Shown piece by piece: positions 39,437 through 51,933 of a stretch of 64,000 nt of DNA (its first letter is position 1; each line of letters begins with the position of its first letter). Below the pieces are notes generated by a model. It did no database searches. It was not told the origin of the DNA and worked only from the letters and a program-made list of their open reading frames with translations. Location of the stretch: positions 13,968,001 to 14,032,000 of the forward strand of contig CM073545.1 of NCBI GenBank assembly GCA_037074615.1, read 5' to 3'. This DNA comes from Leucaena leucocephala (taxonomy: Eukaryota > Streptophyta > Magnoliopsida > Fabales > Fabaceae). The translations under genes were made by a program, and so were the position numbers.

Positions 39437-42005
39437 CCTTCCCAAAAATATCTCAACCTTACTCAGAAACTAACCCCACTCATAAACTAATCCCAATTGC
39501 TTCTCTGAAGCCATGATAAAAAGTTAAAACAGAAAACAGAAAATGGAAAAGAAATAAATAGAATGTAAAAGTATCAAGTGAATGTTTGTTGGCACTAAAA
39601 TAGAAAATAATTTAATAAAAAAGTTTATATTTAGTTAATTAAAAATAATAAAAAATTAGGTACATATAAATAATCTTATTATTTTTAATGAGTATTTATT
39701 ATTAAATTTATATTTTAATTTAAAAATTAAAATATTAAAAAATTTAATTACTTATATAATAATTCAATAAGACATAAAAATTATAATTTAAATAAATATA
39801 AATATTCAATATAAACATAAAAATTATTATAAATATTTAAATAATTAATAATAATTGCATTAATTATTTCTCAACGCAGTTGAAAGATTCAGGCCAGGAA
39901 GAAAAAAATTCTAGCTTATCCATATTAATACTTAAACATGCGTCTAAATCTTCGTAAAACATAATGTTAACCATAATTAGGTAAAGCATTTCCTTGAAAA
40001 AAATTGATTGACACAAAAAAGAGAAAAATAAAGTAGATAATTGAATATATTCTTGAAAATGGTTAATGGAACAGACCCTCTCCTCTCTATATATAAAAGC
40101 AAGAGCATCCATTCGGGGAAATTCAATATGGAATAAGAACAAGACATCCAGCTACTTCCCATTTCGAAAACAGAGGAACTCTGTTTCTTCCATTCTCAAA
40201 ACAGAGCACATTCCGTTTTCATATTCACTCTGTTTTATCATTTTACTTTATTTCCCTGCAATAAATCACTATAAAAATTATTTATCAAATTAATATTTTA
40301 GAACTCATTTATAAAAAATTTTATAGATAAATAATTTTATTGAATAGGATTTTGATATAAAATAATTTTTTTATCTATCGAAGAGTTTATCGATCAAAAT
40401 TTTTATCAATAGATATTTTTTATCAAAAACAAATAAGTTAAGTTAAAAATATTTCTTAATGGGAGGTTATTAGATTTTGTAGCTAAATTAATATATCTAG
40501 AATGAGAAAAAAATATAAATAAAAAAAGCCACATTGATTTGGCTCATCTAAAAAAACCCACATGCTTCTACGCTAAAACCATTGCTTCGCCGTAGTTTAT
40601 TGCTTCTTGCTCACCTATGGGGTTATCCTTTACTGCTCATGAAATGAACCAAACCCTATTTCTTGTTTAACTCAAAAAAAAAAAAAAAAAGGGGACATGA
40701 CCTTGAAGAAGAAGGGGAATAGAGGCGAAGTTTGAAGTTCTCAACAAAGACAGTAAAGGAGGGCATCATCCTATAAGATGATTTTGTTAGGTTATAACTT
40801 AGGCGTCGTCTGTTACCACCGCTTTTGCCGTTGGTTCTATATCTTAATTTCATCAAATGTCAATCTTCAACCATCAGCAACATTATCATAGATCAATTCA
40901 GAGACAAATAAGTCATTCGTCAGTTGGAGTGATAGACGGAAACTCGGATCCCACCCAAAATAGGTGGGATCCCATTTTTTCATATTAGAAAATCACACTT
41001 CCCTACAAAATTATTTTGTACCTCTTCCTTCAACCAAACGACGGAAAATATAAATTTTGTCCTTTCCCTCAGCCGGAAAAAAAAAGGCCCATGGTTTTCA
41101 CTATAAGCACTTTTGATACTTTTTATGCTGTTTGAATACTTTTCTTTGTTTGAGTATTTTTTGGGTCTAAACCATAAAAGCACTCTTTCCCTAAAACCAA
41201 ACAGACATATGGAAGAAGAGACGAAAGAAGAACCCCAAAAAAGAAAATATAACCATAAGACCCAAAAAAATACTCCAAGAAGAAAGAGAAGCTGAATGAG
41301 GAGGAGGAGGAGAAAAATCTAACCAAAAACCAATAAGTTAATTATCTCAAAGAACCGAAGTCTTACTAATTGGCACAACAAAGCAGACAAGGAAATGGTT
41401 GGGCGGCGGAGGACACAACAGCCTTGAAAAAATTCACTGACCTTGAACGATTTCGCCTTCTTCATTGCTTCAGCGGCACGGATCTGGAGGAGGGAAGATT
41501 AGTGTGGATCTGAAGCCGGATCTAATAAGCCAAGGGAGGGAGAGGGATGGGTATGGCTTTCCGATGAGATCCTCACCAACGTTTCTTCATACCTTCTAGC
41601 TTGTCTTGATGAGCATTTTTTTTTGTAATTTGATAGTTGGTATGTTTAAGAGATTGAAGAAATGTTTTTTGGGTAATGATGTTTAAGCAAGTCTTCTTCT
41701 CCAAACTCAGTTTGATAGTCCGGCGAAGGAGCTGTAACTCTAGGTGATTGATAGTGGTCAGGATATTTTGGTTTGTGCAGGGATTTTTGAGATGAGGGTT
41801 TAGTTAAATGATGTAAATGAGAACTGTAGGGCATAGTTATATATGGAAGAACAGGCTAAAGAACAGCCCAAAAAAGGAAATATAACAGTGACAGACAAAA
41901 CAAGGAAAAAAACATGAAGAAATAAAGAGAAGATCAATGAGAAAAAATGTAAGCAACAAACAACCAAGAAGAACAATTTAATGATATCAAGGAAGAGAGC
42001 CTTAC
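39437..42005. other. Non-coding duplicated flank (copy B), part of the presumed 5' UTR intron
   Basis: Homologous, with indels, to about 62090-64000. It holds a TATA-like CTCTATATATAAAAGC at about 40084, an inverted repeat GGATCCCACC..GGTGGGATCC at about 40947-40974, and two related A-rich blocks (about 41210-41310 and 41846-41950, both with GGAAGAA and CCCAAAAAAG). A possible short minus-strand first exon MKKAKSFK ends at a donor (AAG|GTCAGTG) near 41450, also in copy C, but no continuation was found. About 720 bp (about 40245-40985) is missing from copy C. Confidence 0.45.
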
Positions 42006-42107
42006 CAAAGAAATAACAGAATGAGATTGTACCTTCACCCAGACCAAATCTTAAAAGAAGCAGATGAACGGGGAGAAGTGAGAAAAACAAAGATGCACTA
42101 TATAACC
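42006..42107 (-). promoter_or_regulatory. Promoter and non-coding first exon homologous to that of ankyrin copy A
   Basis: Reading minus: TATA box GGTTATATAG (about 42098-42107), a leader containing CATCTTTGTTTTTCTC, and CTGTTATTTCTTTG|GTAAGGC with the donor at 42006/42005. This aligns with 27649-27748 upstream of copy A. The first coding exon of copy B lies about 4.7 kb away, so if this exon is used the intron spans the CRS2-associated-factor fragment and the hAT MITE. Confidence 0.6.
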
Positions 42108-42769
42108 AATACTCTATGAATTTAACTCTATACGAGATATATAACTATGTAGCGTGTTTAATTTTTAAAAAATATTATTTTATTATGATTTTAGTTACGG
42201 TATTTGAAGAGGTATCCTAACTTTTGTGTATCTAAATTTACGTCTGAGAGTAATAGATGATTTACTCTACTCGATATTAGCATCGTCTAACAGAAAAAAA
42301 ATTTCTTCTTATATTAGTGAGTTGCTTTTTAAATTTTTTTTTTATATATATATAAGAAAACACGTACACCTATGCAATTTCAACTTCAACTACCCGCCAT
42401 CAATTCGGTCCAATTAGCAGAAGGCGTGAGGTGCTGGAGAAAAAGAGAGAGAGACTTGACTTTGGGTCAACCTACAGAAGCTCATAGTATTACTTTAATG
42501 CGATGTTAATTTATTAAATATTACTAAATATATATTAGAATTGTAAAATGAGCCCCTCTTACAATTGCAGCCAGGTATGACAGGTTCCGTTTCATTCTAT
42601 CCGATTCATTTTATAATTTGAATATAATATTCTTATATTTTTTGAAACTATTTAATTATTTAATAATTTAAAAAAAAATATTAATTATCTTCCATACACT
42701 TCAATGCAACTCTCCTTGTATTATCGCATCTAGCACCAAAACATTAAAAAATACTATCTTCATTATTCG
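42108..42769. other. AT-rich stretch without recognised features
   Basis: I see no exon, RNA gene or clear repeat here. It separates the copy B promoter from the broken ankyrin fragment. Confidence 0.4.
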
Positions 42770-43315
42770 TATCCATCCCCTAGGAATATTCAAGACCCTT
42801 ACGTTAAGTCAATAGGGACAAAATGTTTTCAAAAATTGTTATTTAAAAGAAATTTATAATTAATAATATACTCTTTTGATCTATTTATAGGTCTTTCTAG
42901 CATGTTTCACACGGACAAAAAAAAATTAAATTTAATTAACTCTACCTTACAATTCAATAACTTTCTAATTTTATCTTGATTTGATATATATTTATACCCC
43001 ATGAGAATAAATTCAACATAATAATAAATGAATTGTAAAAATTATACATAAGACCAAAAAAATTTCTTTTCTCTTTTTTTTATAAATAGGATTAAAGTAG
43101 TATATAATTAAAATAAAATATGTTCATTAGACTTTTTCCCCCAAAACGGTTTATTTCCAGATGTAGATGTAACTTGTAGTCTTGAACCAAACATAAAAAG
43201 GGAAAAAGAAAAAACATACTAGTACTTTGGTGGTCTCTCCCTCCCTCCCTCTCTCTCTCACACACACACAGAGGTCTGCCATACACGTTATTCCAAATTA
43301 ATCTCTAATCAATAC

Positions 43316-43351
<36 letters not shown>

Positions 43352-44110
43352 TGTGCTGTGTGTGTGTGTGTGTGTGTGGTGTGTGTGCCTGATTTTCATG
43401 AAATAAACTGGACATGAACGCTCTTGCATGGCATGGCCTACCTGGTACGAAAAATGGTGACAACAGGATTCGCGAGGAGAAATGCAGCAACCACCGATCT
43501 AATAACTTGTAAACTTGTCCAAAATGTTTTCTTGATTTTCTGCAAATAGATAAGTCAAAGAATTTGTTAGTGTCTTAACATATTATATAAGAACAAATCA
43601 TATGCCACTCGACAAACAAACAAACATGTATGCATGCATGTACAACTTTAACAAGTTCAGATTAAAAATATTAAATAAAAAATTTTGTTTATGTGCTCAT
43701 TCAACCAATTTGTTTTTACCACTCACACGCACCTACCTTTTCCCAAAAAGAAGAGAACCAAAATCTCCACCATTTACTTTATGCCTAAACAACAAATTCA
43801 CAAATCTTTTATTTCTAAGGATCACTAATAATAAATTATCATACTTCCGTTTGTAAATTTGCATTATGTGAATGGTAAATACTCATAGTTCAACTGAAAA
43901 TTTTGTGTTAGTTGTGTTAGTAGTAAATTTGAGTGCCTTCTTAATCCTTAATTTATGAATTTGCTGCTTCAGTATAATTCTTCCAAAATAAACAGTTAAT
44001 TATGAGAAAGATGACTGCTTCCAACAGTGTGCGCGCGCGTATTCTTTGATCTATCATTTCTAGAGAAAAACCTCACTTGATGGAAGAATATGGAACAAGG
44101 CTGGGAAGTA
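42770..44110 (-). pseudogene. Fragment of a fourth ankyrin-PGG gene (intron 3 to start of exon 5)
   Basis: The sequence follows copies A-C from just inside the exon 5 acceptor (CCCCCTAG-like text at about 42775), through intron 4 with its (TC)n(AC)n and (GT)n tracts (43230-43388) and exon 4 (about 43440-43542), into intron 3. The exon 4 equivalent keeps the FFVP-like end and CAG|GTAGGCC donor but reads NQENILDKFTSY then a stop, so it is dead. It ends abruptly near 44110, where the duplicated plastid-protein region begins. Confidence 0.8.
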
Positions 44111-44429
44111 TTAATTTAATTAATAATTATTACACCATGGCTTTTCATCATGCATGAATTACATATTTTTAGATCAACCACAGAGTCACACATATTTGTT
44201 TAGTTTCTTGCTAGCCTACCATGTTTATTCCAAATCTTGATTTATTAAAACATTACCATGGCCCTTTTACGAACATCCAACATCATACAGTAATGATTTA
44301 AAATTTAAATTCTAAACGAAGGGCAAAGAAGCCTTTAGAAAACTCATGAACTCTGATTTACAGTCACTACCATTACTGAAAAAAATAATTTGGGGGGGGA
44401 GGGGGCGGAGAAGAGAATGTTGGTCTTAC

Positions 44430-44797
44430 CGTGCAAGCAATGAATGCCAGGAGAAAGAAAGCTTGGTCACTCAAACTTAAATTGGCCCTGGGAGTAACAA
44501 AAGAAGGGATTATGGGGCTCCCAACTACACTATGAAAATTTTCATTCGCAACGACCGCTTCAGGCGAATCCCTCTCAACCGCTTCAGCCCGAGAATCTGA
44601 CGATTGCCCAGCAGGCGAGGAGCAATACGTAAAAAACGGGATGAATTAGGATTTGAATTCAAGAAAATTGAGCGGCGGACGTTGGGTTTTCGCAGCAAGA
44701 GATTCAAATTTCTGTTGGTAGAGGGTGGGAAGCCGTGAATTAACGATGCAGCAACAGAGAGATGGGTAGGATGCGAAGTTATGATTAAAGATCTCAT
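44430..44797 (-). pseudogene. 5' fragment of the plastid membrane protein gene (copy of 19237-19605)
   Basis: Exon 1 is duplicated with its donor (ACG|GTAAGA) and about 200 bp of promoter. A 2-bp deletion after NSSRF relative to 19605-19237 shifts the frame (SRFVMYCSSP becomes SRFLRIAPRL). Exons 2-5 are not present: homology stops near 44193, where ankyrin-fragment sequence begins. The copy cannot make the protein. Confidence 0.85.
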
Positions 44798-45637
44798 AGC
44801 GGATCAAGAAATGAGACGCGAACAACAAGAATCAGAGACGATGCATTAGAAACATGGAATACGGTAGAGGAAGGCACAAAGCGGGAGTGTAAATTGCACG
44901 GCGCTGGTTATGGTGTGTTGCAGGCGGTTACGGAGAAATCGGAGCTTTCACTTCGAAGTATTCTTTGTGGGCTTGTTGGCCCACGAATAGGAGTGCTCAC
45001 AGGACGGGTCGGGACAAAATAAACACCCCTACCCACAAGCACTAATAATCCATCCGTACTGTATGGAGAAAATTTCCTGTCTTGAAAACAAAATTTCCTT
45101 GACCTTTTTTTTAAATGTTTTTTTATTGTTATTTTAGGACACATTCAAATTTTTAAGAGGGCTTTAGCTAAACCCTATCCGATTCAAGGATGAATAACTA
45201 AATATTCTATCAGTTATATTTATAAGTATAGATATATTTATAATATTAATTATATCCTATTATTAAGTATTTTAATTTTAGGATTTATAATTATCTTTCT
45301 AATACAAATATTTTCTCTAAAGATTAAATTTAAGACCTAAAAATATTTAACAAAATTTTATATTATTAAACTAATTTTTTATACTAATAACAATTTTTTT
45401 TTATTTAATACATTTTAATTCGGCTCGTTTTCAAACAAGCCTCCTATTTACCTATAAAAATTGTCACTTTTTTAACAAGTTAGTGTGTTGGACCTACAAA
45501 CCTAACCCATATCATCAATTCTAAAAACGAGATTTTAATAAATAACACCTTTACGCGGGAAGCATCTCGCCGGCCAACCTTTGCCTTTAAATGGATGCCT
45601 AATAGCAAGGGAATAGTCACGGCTAAGTAGACGCCCT

Positions 45638-45677
<40 letters not shown>

Positions 45678-46370
45678 AAACCTAAAACCTAAACGCTTTA
45701 GGAGCTTTTAGATCCCATAACGACTGTTGTTGCTGGGCTTGGTGTAAGATCCCCAACACATGGATAGAGGAAGGGGTCTTCATCTAAATCAGCATTCCTT
45801 CAAGTTTCTTCGCTCTGGTTTTGGCATCACTCAATGTCAATGTCAATGTCAAAGCAAGTTCTCTCCTCTCTCTCAAGGCCTACACCTGCAGAGATTTTTA
45901 CAATATCTAAATCTAAATTGAAACCTTTGCATGAACATGTGAAGAAGAAGAAGAAAATTCTTACCCCAAATTATCCTATTATACTCCCTTAATAATAATT
46001 AAGAAAAAAAAAAGAATTGAATTAAGGAATATGATAAGAATATTTTAAAATAATATATCATATTAATTAATTTATCTAATTTTTTTAGTCAAAAAATTAA
46101 TTAAATATCAACCAGCGTATATATAACCTGAAAATCGGCCTGGCAACATTCTGAAACATTTTCTCTACCGCAGCTTTTGCCTCATCTTCACTTGTAATCT
46201 CAAGCATGGGCTCATTTTTTCGATTCATATTCTTCAGGTGATCAATCCTATCATCTGAGTTCCCACTTATAAGATGGTGGCTGTAATGACCTTGAAAATT
46301 TCATAAATCTGAAACCAATTTATAAAAGTATATATATATATAATGCAATGAAATTGCAATGGGTATGGAA

Positions 46371-46424
46371 TAGCCAAGTGGTCAGGGACGGAAGAGTTGG
46401 CTTCAGGAAACCGTGTTCGAACCC
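46371..46424 (+). other. tRNA-like A-box/B-box pair inside the solo LTR
   Basis: TAGCCAAGTGG at 46371-46381 fits the A-box consensus (TRGCNNAGTGG) and GTGTTCGAACCCC at about 46412-46424 fits the B-box core (GTTCGAANCC), about 32-43 bp apart as in tRNA genes. The flanks do not form a full cloverleaf that I can see, so this is not called as a tRNA gene; it may be a fossil tRNA/SINE piece or a chance match within the LTR. Confidence 0.4.
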
Positions 46425-49164
46425 CAGGGACTGCAGATGGAAGATATATTTTTCGTTTTTTTTTTGACAAAAAATATCCCTCTGCTCTTTTAACCTACCC
46501 CGACTTCCTTTCCCATTTCTCCTTCTGCGCAGTCACGTTTTCCATGGCGGAGCAGCAGCGCGACACGAGGGAGAGTAGTGTTGGTTCAGCGAGCGGCGCG
46601 GGAAGGTAGTGCACGACACGGAAGGTCTGTTGCCGTCTCCTTTTAGGCTTGAAGCCCTCCTTTCCCATTTCAATTGTCCGAAGACAGAGATGAAAAGGCA
46701 ATTGAGAGAGCAAGTCTTTGACTGTGGAAGAAGAGAGAGAGTAAGTGTGGAGTGAGAGATAGAGCGAGAAAGAGAGTTGGAGACTCGGAGGTTGTGGCGA
46801 CGGTAGAAGGACTAGTGGTCGGAGTCTAGCTAGCGGCACCGTCAACGACAGAGGTGAGCTCTGTTTCCATTTTTTTTTGTTCTTTGTCGCTGGGATTCCT
46901 AGGATTTGGGGGTTGGGTCACCGAATAGGAACATGAAATAGGTTTGAATCATAATATGTGTGTGTGGGTGTTGTTGAACGTTTCTTCTTTGCTGCTTTCG
47001 TGAGCTCATCGTCTGTGTCCGTGTGGGTTTCTACATGTGGGTTAGATGTTGTTGTGCATTTTGACTGATTAAAGATATGGGATTAGGCTTGAATCATATA
47101 TGAGGCTACTGCAAGTTCTCTTCCTTCTGATCTGTAGGTTCACCGTGAACTGAAGGGTGTTATGTTAGGTGATCGTATAGTACTGAGGTTTTTCCTAATC
47201 ATTGCAGCAAGCAGAGTACGTGTAGGGGTAGGGTTGTTCTGAAACTTGGATGTTTGGTTAGAATGAATGGTTTTGTGCGGAAAGTGGATTTTTGCGTGAG
47301 ATTTTCAAAAGAGGAAACTTGATGTTTAGGATGATGTTGGGTATTTAGTAATTGTCAAGGAGCTTAGAGCTTGATGATTCTGATTGATAAAAAAAAAAAT
47401 TATAATGGAAGTATGTATGCTATTAGATTATGTTATAAGAGTAATGATTGGAAGTTATGATTTATAGGATAGGAAAGATGAAATTAAGTTGAAAGTGATG
47501 GATGTGCTGGAGGAAGTTTAATAAATGTTTGGAGGATTAAAGTCTTGGTTGGTCTGGAATAAATATTTATAGGTCTATGATATGCATGCTGTTTGGATGG
47601 AGTTAGAGGCTAGAGATGAATCTTGGAGGTTATAATTATGCACAAAGGTTTTTTTTTGTTTGAGGTATATTATGGTCAGGGCATGTTAATGATAATGACT
47701 CTTTGATTGGTTATAGATTTAGGAAATGATTGCATTTTCATGTTTAGAGAGATATAGTAAATTCTGATTGAGTGTTTACATCTGGAATTTGTTATGCTGT
47801 TTTGGGAAGCTGTGTATGTATATGTGTGTTTTGTGGCTGTTTTGAAAAGAAATGAAGTGGCAGAAGCATTTGCCGTGGGATGATGTCTTTAGGTTAAATT
47901 GAATTGGTAAATATGTATATGCATATGTTTGCTGTTTGGATCGTATCTTTGGATTTTTTTTTTAGGAAACATTGGTTTCTAATTAGGCTTGAATGAGCTG
48001 AATATCAATGAGAGCTATGAGCTACCAGATGATATTTTGAGGTTTCCAAGTTGTGGTGTAGAAGATAGAGAAATGGAATAATGTTGCTGTTGTGGTCTTA
48101 ATACGTTTAGCAACTATTTTGCTGTCAGACTTTGGAATTTGTTACTGTGGAAGTTAATATTAGACAAATTAGCTTGAGAGTAATTGTATTATGTGTTGAA
48201 ATTGAACCCAATCCAAAAATTTTATGCAAAACGAATTAAGGTAGGGGTGTTCTTTTTATTGCGAGTTATTGAAGTATGAGAACTAAGAGGGGTTATTTTG
48301 TTATCAATTTTTTTTTTACGTTAATCAGTCATGAAGTTTGAAATTTTAATTGGATTATTAAATTTTTGAGGAAATAAATGACTTTTGGAGATACGAGAAT
48401 TTTATAGATTTTAATTTGAGTTCATGCAAAGTATTATGAAAGGTGAGAGGTTGCCTATATGTTTCTAGATGAGAGATATAGGCATATATGTATGTGTGGC
48501 GCTGAAAGCTTGATGAGTATGAACTTTGGAAACTGAATGGAATATGCAAGGGGGTTTGTTGTGGTTGTGGCAATAGATAGTGTTTAGTATAAGAAGAAAT
48601 GGATAGAAATTCCTAACAGAATGTTTTATTTTCGAGAAAATATAGGGAAATAAAGGGAAGCTGATATTCTGAAGTGGAGAGCGATAGTAAGTTAAATTGG
48701 AATATCACAGGTGAGTGAATAACGTCCCTAACTCTGAAATTTTGAAATATAATCAGTTTTTGACATATTTATTAATGTGAATTTTAGCGCGAATTATGAG
48801 AAAAGTATTTCAAACTCATGATTTTATATATTTATTTGACATTTCAGTTAAATGTTAATTTCAGCATGATTTACGAAAAGCGAGCATTTGAACTCATGGT
48901 TTTAAATGTTAGAAATGGATTATTCAAATTTCATTGTTCATATGGATTGACAAAATGGGTTTTGATGAATTATCGAAAATGTTCATGCTGGGGGAAGTTT
49001 CATGATTATGATTGATTTTAACGGAAATTGATGCATTGAAAAGATTATGATTATTGGAATGATAAATGGTCCCCAAGCATGTTTGAAAGGTTTTAAAGGA
49101 CGGAACACAGAACGCTGGTTACTAACAGCAGTACTGTTAGTCCTTGGTGCACCATGGTTAAACC

Positions 49165-49345
49165 CGAGCTCGACGGATATTTCGTGGGTTTTGGACTCGC
49201 GCCTGTTATTCGTGAGACTTGTTCTCGCGCTTGTTATTCGTAGGTCTTGTACCTGCGCCTGTATTTCGTAGGTTTCATACCTGCGCCTGTTTTACGTGGC
49301 CTCGAGTCACGACGGATGGTTAGTTACCCTCGTGGACTGTGTGTC
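49165..49345 (+). repeat. Degenerate 28-bp tandem repeat within the solo LTR
   Basis: About five units of the form TAGGTNTNGTACCTGCGCCTGT plus TATTTCG follow one another (cores TCGCGCCTGTTATTCG, TCGCGCTTGTTATTCG, CTGCGCCTGTATTTCG, CTGCGCCTGTTTTACG). The stretch is notably GC-rich compared with its surroundings. Confidence 0.8.
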
Positions 49346-50033
49346 CACGCCTGTTTCGTTCTGTTGAAGTTCTACGGAAAAAGAGTTATTTCGAAACGAT
49401 TGTTTTAAACGGTTTTCTTGAAAAGAAAATGTTTAACGAGTTATTCTTTTTGAATTACGAATCTACATGATTTATGTTTAAAGGTATTGAAATACGGAAA
49501 AATGATTGATTTAAAACGACTATTCTGAAAGGTTTTGCATGAAATAAAGTGTTTACTTTCATAAAATGATGTTTACTGAAACAAATGCATTGAATTACGA
49601 AATATTATGATTTATGCATAAACATGCTGAAATTGTTTATTATCACATTTCAAATTATATTTTTTTTGGGACGTTATTCACGAGTAGATTATTTGGCCTC
49701 AGATAGTGCAGTTGCCCTTATTCCTCCAGCTGAGCAGTGAAGAGCCTCACGTTTGATCCGAAGCAATTGTTTTGGCACGTCGACTTTTGAAGCAATTATA
49801 TTTTCTGAAATACATGTATTCTTTTGCTAAAGGGTTAGACGCTCCACCTAACTTATAGATAAAGTTATGATTATTGTTTTAAACGTTTTATTTGAAGTTT
49901 AAGGCTTAAGGAATATGAATTTATTAATATTCTGTGCCGGTCACGGTCCAAATTTCGGGATGTGACAGTGGCTTTTCTGTAGTTTCTGAAGTTCCTCTTC
50001 TTCTGACTCCTGAGGTGGCCCCGACAAGGTTTG

Positions 50034-50233
50034 TGTTGAGTTTTCCCTTTCTGATTCATCCAAAACGCAGCGTATAGATAAAATGTAGCTTTATTAAATG
50101 GAATGAAAAAGTGTACATAACACTCTGAACATGGCCCCTATTTATACAGTGCACTTGACGGTAAACTTACTGAGACACATACAGTTATAATAGTAAAAAT
50201 ACCAAATATTAACTTTAATACATATTTCCTACA
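50034..50233 (-). repeat. 3' LTR of the copia element
   Basis: 200 bp, TG...CA ended on the minus strand (TGTAGGAAATATG...AACTCAACA). By eye about ten substitutions and a 3-bp indel separate it from the other LTR, roughly 95% identity. Confidence 0.95.
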
Positions 50234-50399
50234 CTCTCCCTCAAGTTTGGGGTGAGAAAATGTCGATAGTCCCTAACTTGCGTAATAAATCTGTTTGAAC
50301 ATCCTTTCCAACTACTTTCGTAAGTAAATCTGCTTGCTGGTTCTTTGATCTTACATGCTATAGATCTATTTCTTTCTTTTCCCATTTTTCTCTCCCAAA

Positions 50400-51743
50400 G
50401 TGACAATCCACCTCAATGTGCTTTGTCCTCTCATGATACACTAGATTTGCTGCAATATGAATCGCTACTTGGCTGTCACAATAGACTTTTACTGGTTTCT
50501 CATGTAATACATTTAAATCCTTTAATAAGCCACGCCCCTAAACTATTTCGAAAACTGCCATGCTGAGTGCCATATATTCTGCCTCGACTAAAGATTTTGA
50601 CACTGTACTTTGCTTTTTAGCTTTCCACATTACCAAAGACCCACCAAGTTTTAATAGATAGCCTGTAACTGAGCGTCGTGTGATACTGCAAGAAGCCTAA
50701 TCTGAGTCACAGAAGCATTCCAATGCTGTGTCTCCCTCTGAACTCATCAGAATCCCAAGTCCTGGACTTCCTTTCAAGTACCTCACAACTCCCATGGCTG
50801 CTGCCATATGTGTTTTGGTAGGTGTTTGCACGAATTGACTTAAAGGTCTGCACAGAAAAGAAAATGTCAGGTTGAGTCATTGTTAAATAAATTAATTTAC
50901 CTATGAGGCGGCTGTATTTATCCGGGTCCTTCAGCAGCACATCTTCCTTATCCTTTTTCTTGTCATATACCCTGAGTTTCAGATTCTGTGGCGTTGGAAT
51001 TCCTAACTGTTTGCAGCCACTCATTCCTGTTTTAGCCAAAAGATCAAGTGTATATTTTCTTTGAGATAAAACAATGCCCTTTTCTGATTTTGCAACTTCT
51101 AACCCAAGAAAATACCTCATTAGACCTAGATCCTTTATTTTAAAATTGTCATTTAAAAGCCTTTTTTCCCTTTTAACACCTGATTCTGAACTTCCAGTTA
51201 TCAAAAGATCATCAACATACACCAAAATCAAAACAATTCCATCATCACAGTTCATAGTAAAGAGTAAGTAATCTTGTTTGCTTTGTTTAAAACCTCCCTC
51301 TATCAATGCTCCAGACAATCTTTGATTCAATTGCCTATATGCCTGTTTTAATCCATAAAGTGACTTATTCAATTTAACCAGATTCTCCCCTTGCTATCAA
51401 AACCCTCAGGTATATCCATATATATTTTTTCCTTTAAATTCCCTTGCAGGAATGCATTATGTATATCCATTTGATAGATGTTTCAATTACCAACAACAGC
51501 CAATTTTAATACTACTCTCACAGTGAACATCTTAACAACATGAGAAAAAGTATCATGATAGTCTATCCCTTCTATTTGACTGTACCCCTTGGCCACAAAT
51601 CTAGCCTTATATTTATCAATGGTTCCCTCTGATGTGTATTTAATTCTAAACACCCATTTGCATCCTATGGTTTTCTTTCCTTTAGGCAATAGCATCACTT
51701 CAAAAGTTTTATTGTCCTCAAGGGCCTTCATTTCAGCTTTCAT
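50400..51743 (-). pseudogene. Copia reverse transcriptase and RNase H region, broken
   Basis: RT motifs are clear: NKTFEVMLLPKGKKTIGCKW and YKARFVAKGYSQIEGIDYHD (51483-51743), then YGLKQAYRQLNQRL, the catalytic YVDD (LILVYVDDLLITG) and DLGLMRYFLGLEV (50707-51372). RNase H remnants follow as SLVEAEYMALSMAVFEIV, then YCDSQVAIHIAANLVYHERT and KHIEVDCHF. Stops separate the segments, including one inside RNase H. The polyprotein cannot be made. Confidence 0.9.
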
Positions 51744-51933
51744 AGCCTTTATCTATTCAGGACTGTTTTTGGCCTCTTGATAATTGGTTGGTTCAATTAT
51801 AGAATCGATTGAACATAAAAATCCCAGAAAATCATTTGACACATTACTATAGGAAATATAATCAGCAATTGGATATTTGCATTTCTTAATCTTTTCATTA
51901 TTTATATTAGGATGCAGTGCAGAAAATACATAA

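Larger units (their letters stand above)
46282..49967 (+). mobile_element. Solo LTR, 3686 bp, probably Ty3/gypsy chromovirus (Del/Tekay-like)
   Basis: The insert starts TGTAATGACC and ends GGGATGTGACA (TG...CA), with a 5-bp target duplication GTGGC at 46277-46281 and 49968-49972. The empty site is intact in copy A (AGACGGTGGCTTTTCTGC, near 20915). There is no gag or pol frame and no second copy of the terminus inside, so it is one LTR left after recombination rather than a whole element. The length and the end CGGTCACGGTCC..AATTTCGGG are what I associate with Del/Tekay LTRs. It carries an internal short tandem repeat near its 3' end and a tRNA-like box pair near its 5' end. Confidence 0.8.

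Noticed and set aside
40066..40293. Frame EQTLSSLYIKARAS present in both flanks (also 62862-63044)
   Set aside because: Present twice only because the flank is duplicated; it overlaps a TATA-like AT run and has no recognisable domain. A decayed LTR promoter remains possible but unproven.
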